A DNA stretch of 9,310 nucleotides, taken from contig PMNJ01000266.1 in the NCBI GenBank assembly GCA_003162595.1, positions 5,933 through 15,242 on the forward strand. The letters are read 5' to 3'. This stretch comes from Bacteroidales bacterium (GTDB lineage Bacteria > Bacteroidota > Bacteroidia > Bacteroidales > VadinHA17). The notes beneath the pieces were generated by a model. It was not told where the DNA came from, did not search any database, and saw nothing but the letters and a program-made list of their open reading frames with translations. The translations under genes and the position numbers were made by a program. Each line of letters begins with the position of its first letter. Positions within the stretch are counted from its first letter, which is position 1. This document shows positions 7,533 to 9,310 of this stretch, piece after piece.

Positions 7533-8747
7533 GTGAAAAAGCTTGTTTTATTCGGTGCAGGAAAAATAGGACGGTCATTTATAGGACAGTTATTTGCCAC
7601 TTCAGGTTTTGAAGTTGTATTTATTGATATTTCTGAATCTGTAATCAATGAGTTGAACCGGCTTAATGAATATAAGGTTGTGATTAAAAGTTCACATCCC
7701 GACGAAATTATAAAAGTAGTCAACGTCAGAGGTGTTTTGGGAGGTGAGGTAGATAAGGTCACTGAAGAGATATCTGGTTGTGATATAGCGGCCATATCAG
7801 TCGGACAAAAGGGGCTACCATGTGTAATTAACACTTTAGCTAAAGGACTTATCCTGCGTCAAAAGAAATTTGGAAGGAAACCTCTTGATATCATACTTGC
7901 CGAAAACATGCATAATGCTGATAAATATGTCAAAGATATTTTGAGTTCCATTATTGGCAGGGATTATCCTGTTGATGAACTCGTGGGACTCATTGAAACC
8001 AGTATTGGCAAGATGGTTCCGATAATGCCTAAGGAAGAACAGGAAAAGGACGTGCTGCTTGTATATGCAGAACCTTATAATACACTGATCCTGGATAAAA
8101 AAGCTTTTAAAAATCCGATCCCTGATATTAAAGGACTTGCTCCCAAGGACAATATGAAGGCCTGGGTCGATCGTAAATCACATATACACAATTTCGGCCA
8201 TGCTGCAGCTGCTTATGCAGGATTTCATGCAGATCCTTCTGCAATATACCTGGCTGATGTTCTCAAAATTCATTCCGTTAAAAAATTCACCCGAAGCGCC
8301 ATGTTACAAAGCGCAGACGTTCTTATGAAAAAGTACCCTGGGGAATTTTCCATTTTTGAACTTACAGATCACATCGATGACCTTTTGAGTCGGTTTGAAA
8401 ATCAGGCTTTGGGAGATACAGTTTTCAGGGTAGGATGCGATCTGAGAAGGAAACTGCACCGCGATGACCGGATTTTAAGCCCTATGATCGATGGTATTCA
8501 AATCAGATCCTCGGTAGATAAAATATTACAGACCTTTGTTTATGGTCTGAGTTTTAAGGCCAAAGACGAATACGGAAACATGTATCCCGGTGACATTGAA
8601 TTTTCGAAAAGCCTTAATAACAATGGTTTATCTTATATATTATCGTACTTATGCGAATTGAATCCGACAGAGGATCATAAAATTATTAGCCGGATTATCT
8701 CTAACTATAGAAGAAGCTTGAAAAAAGCGCACATGAGCCCAGGTTAA
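7533..8747 (+). CDS. Mannitol-1-phosphate 5-dehydrogenase-like polyol (phosphate) dehydrogenase
   Basis: Predicted NAD-dependent long-chain polyol dehydrogenase, 404 residues against about 382 for E. coli MtlD. The N-terminal Rossmann motif is FGAGKIGRSFIG (Gly8, Gly10, Gly13). Asp32 ends the second strand, which favours NAD over NADP. The catalytic set is Lys215, Asn220 and His223 in RKSHIHNFGHA, with the same K-x4-N-x2-H spacing as MtlD (RKLFTLNTGHA). RFEN at 287-290 and the following VGCDLRRKLHRDDRILSPM stretch also parallel MtlD (RFEN, then VGRQPLRKL). The start is GTG at 7533, chosen because it gives the family N-terminus MKKLVLFGAG. It is the last gene of the cluster. No phosphotransferase genes that would make a hexitol phosphate are in the window, so the substrate is unclear. 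It may oxidise a polyol phosphate into the pathway or reduce a ketose phosphate. Confidence 0.87.
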   Translation: MKKLVLFGAGKIGRSFIGQLFATSGFEVVFIDISESVINELNRLNEYKVVIKSSHPDEIIKVVNVRGVLGGEVDKVTEEISGCDIAAISVGQKGLPCVINTLAKGLILRQKKFGRKPLDIILAENMHNADKYVKDILSSIIGRDYPVDELVGLIETSIGKMVPIMPKEEQEKDVLLVYAEPYNTLILDKKAFKNPIPDIKGLAPKDNMKAWVDRKSHIHNFGHAAAAYAGFHADPSAIYLADVLKIHSVKKFTRSAMLQSADVLMKKYPGEFSIFELTDHIDDLLSRFENQALGDTVFRVGCDLRRKLHRDDRILSPMIDGIQIRSSVDKILQTFVYGLSFKAKDEYGNMYPGDIEFSKSLNNNGLSYILSYLCELNPTEDHKIISRIISNYRRSLKKAHMSPG

Positions 8748-8759
8748 TCTACAGAAGAT

Positions 8760-8927
8760 TTATTTATCAGGTTTAGGGGCAACATACAAAACATTCTCTT
8801 TCATCTTCACCATCTCTCTGTGATGGTTAGAAACAATAATCCCCAATAAGATCAAAACTGCAAGGATAAGAAGCAAACGAAAGGGTCCGCTATTAATAAA
8901 TTCAAAAAAGAAAGAGTCTTTTTTCAT
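8760..8927 (-). CDS. Small single-span membrane protein, 55 residues (hypothetical)
   Basis: An ATG at 8927 (minus strand) opens 55 codons ending in TAA at 8760-8762. The protein begins MKKDSFFFEFINSGPFR, then has a strongly hydrophobic segment at residues 18-32 made almost only of Leu, Ile, Val, Ala and Gly, followed by a polar tail (NHHREMVKMKEN, ending in PKPDK). Such a layout is unlikely from random AT-rich sequence and indicates one membrane helix. Charges are similar on both sides, so topology is uncertain. It converges on the dehydrogenase with a 12-bp gap and has a promoter-like sequence 121 bp upstream. I do not recognise a family and assign no function. Confidence rests on composition, the intact frame and the promoter-like sequence. 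Confidence 0.6.
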   Translation of the reverse strand: MKKDSFFFEFINSGPFRLLLILAVLILLGIIVSNHHREMVKMKENVLYVAPKPDK

Positions 8928-9047
8928 GTTCAGACCAGAATTAAGGTAAAATGTCAGTTAATTAAAAAAATGGAAATCAGGACAACTCAAAAAGACCTTT
9001 TGCCACAAAGGCTCAAAGACCCTATATAACAGAGCGAATAAGTACAC

Positions 9048-9077
9048 CAAAGTTACAAAATTTCTGAAAATATCAAT
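9048..9077 (-). promoter_or_regulatory. Candidate Bacteroidota-type promoter for the small membrane protein
   Basis: Read on the minus strand, ATTG (9077-9074) is followed after 18 bases by TAACTTTG (9055-9048), a full match to the TAnnTTTG -7 element at near-ideal spacing. Transcription would begin around 9040 and run into the 55-codon gene at 8927, giving a leader of about 115 bases. The better of the two promoters proposed in this window. Confidence 0.45.
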
Positions 9078-9196
9078 TTCATTCTTTTTCACTTAATTCT
9101 TATTATATCCTGAAGCTGCACATTTTTTTGACAAGTTATGCCTGTAGTTTTTAATATAAACAAACTTACAAAAATAAGATCAGACAATGGTGAGCT

Positions 9197-9217
9197 GTGT
9201 GTAATATATTTACACAC
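9197..9217. promoter_or_regulatory. Inverted repeat 1, GTGTGTAA-N5-TTACACAC, possible operator
   Basis: Perfect 8-bp arms (9197-9204 and 9210-9217) around the five-base centre TATAT. The size and symmetry suit a dimeric DNA-binding protein rather than a terminator, since no T-run follows. The cognate regulator is unknown. Confidence 0.45.
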
Positions 9218-9219
9218 CA

Positions 9220-9242
9220 AACTGTCTAATATTTGGACAGTT
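9220..9242. promoter_or_regulatory. Inverted repeat 2, 23-bp near-palindrome AACTGTC-N9-GACAGTT
   Basis: Arms of 7 bp are perfect (9220-9226 and 9236-9242), and over the full 11-bp half-sites 9 of 11 positions are symmetric around the central A at 9231. It starts two bases after inverted repeat 1. Looks like a protein-binding site; the protein is unknown. Confidence 0.45.
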
Positions 9243-9263
9243 CTTTAAATATAGAATTAATCA

Positions 9264-9282
9264 TATCACTGTTATTGTGATA
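9264..9282. promoter_or_regulatory. Inverted repeat 3, TATCAC-N7-GTGATA
   Basis: Perfect 6-bp arms (9264-9269 and 9277-9282) separated by seven bases. Third symmetric element within 86 bp, directly upstream of the sigma-54-like sequence. Short arms, so chance is more likely than for the other two. Confidence 0.3.
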
Positions 9283-9291
9283 GTTATCATT

Positions 9292-9309
9292 TTGGCACAT
9301 TCTTTGGCA
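9292..9309 (+). promoter_or_regulatory. Sigma-54-like (-24/-12) promoter element at window edge
   Basis: TTGGCAC (9292-9298) matches the -24 box of RpoN promoters. It is followed after five bases by TTGGCA, where the -12 box should read TTGCA. An extra G puts the GC doublet one base too far (11 instead of 10 bases after the GG). If functional it would drive a + strand gene beyond base 9310. The alternative reading is a 7-bp direct repeat TTTGGCA (9291-9297 and 9303-9309). Confidence 0.33.
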
Positions 9310-9310
9310 T

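Larger units (their letters stand above)
8928..9310. other. Non-coding AT-rich intergenic region
   Basis: No reading frame of credible length or composition was found on either strand here; the frames inspected are about 20 codons or shorter. The first part holds the leader and promoter-like sequence of the small membrane protein. It also has a short hairpin, CCTTT (8996-9000) with AAAGG (9007-9011), lying between two similar CTCAAA-GACC stretches (8986-8997 and 9012-9021), perhaps remains of a dispersed repeat. The part from 9197 onward holds three inverted repeats and a sigma-54-like element. It is probably the upstream region of a + strand gene starting beyond the window. Confidence 0.6.

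Noticed and set aside
8746..8760. Possible terminator hairpin AATCT-ACAGA-AGATT between the dehydrogenase and the small membrane gene
   Set aside because: The stem is only 5 bp and AT-rich with no clear U-run, so it is too weak to call.
9128..9152. TTGACA at 9128-9133 with a loose TAATAT downstream, resembling a sigma-70 promoter
   Set aside because: The organism appears to be Bacteroidota, where this consensus is not the usual one; the -10 match is poor and no + strand gene follows within the window.

Overview
This window looks like a chromosomal carbohydrate-catabolism locus from a member of the Bacteroidota, probably a Bacteroidales-type organism. The grounds are moderately AT-rich DNA, weak or absent Shine-Dalgarno sequences before most genes, a GH2 glycosidase with the C-terminal domains common in that phylum, a one-component AraC regulator, and promoter-like sequences of the Bacteroidota TTTG / TAnnTTTG type. 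No rRNA, tRNA, CRISPR array, transposase or transporter gene was seen.

Layout. (1) At 1-1455 (+) is the 3' part of a GH2 beta-galactosidase-like glycoside hydrolase whose 5' end lies outside the window. (2) An imperfect palindromic intergenic repeat (1465-1520) separates it from a convergent AraC-family regulator (1538-2401, -). (3) A divergent intergenic region of about 160 bp leads into a five-gene co-directional cluster (2560-8747, +): class II ketose-bisphosphate-type aldolase, L-fucose/D-arabinose isomerase-like protein, FGGY sugar kinase, DUF4432 aldose-1-epimerase-like protein, and a mannitol-1-phosphate 5-dehydrogenase-like enzyme. Gaps inside the cluster are 61, 11, 53 and 18 bp, which fits one operon. 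(4) A 55-residue single-span membrane protein (8760-8927, -) converges on the cluster and has its own promoter-like sequence. (5) The last 383 bp are non-coding and end in three inverted repeats followed by a sigma-54-like -24/-12 element at the edge.

How the genes may work together (inference). A glycosidase releases a sugar, the epimerase interconverts its anomers, the isomerase makes the ketose, the FGGY kinase phosphorylates it (probably at C1), and the aldolase splits the ketose phosphate into DHAP and an aldehyde. The MtlD-like dehydrogenase would link a polyol phosphate to the same pool. This has the logic of fucose or D-arabinose degradation, but the usual FucA-type aldolase is replaced by a zinc-dependent FBA/GatY-fold enzyme with an unusual substrate-side segment. 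The sugar cannot be named from the sequence. The divergently transcribed AraC protein is the obvious candidate regulator.
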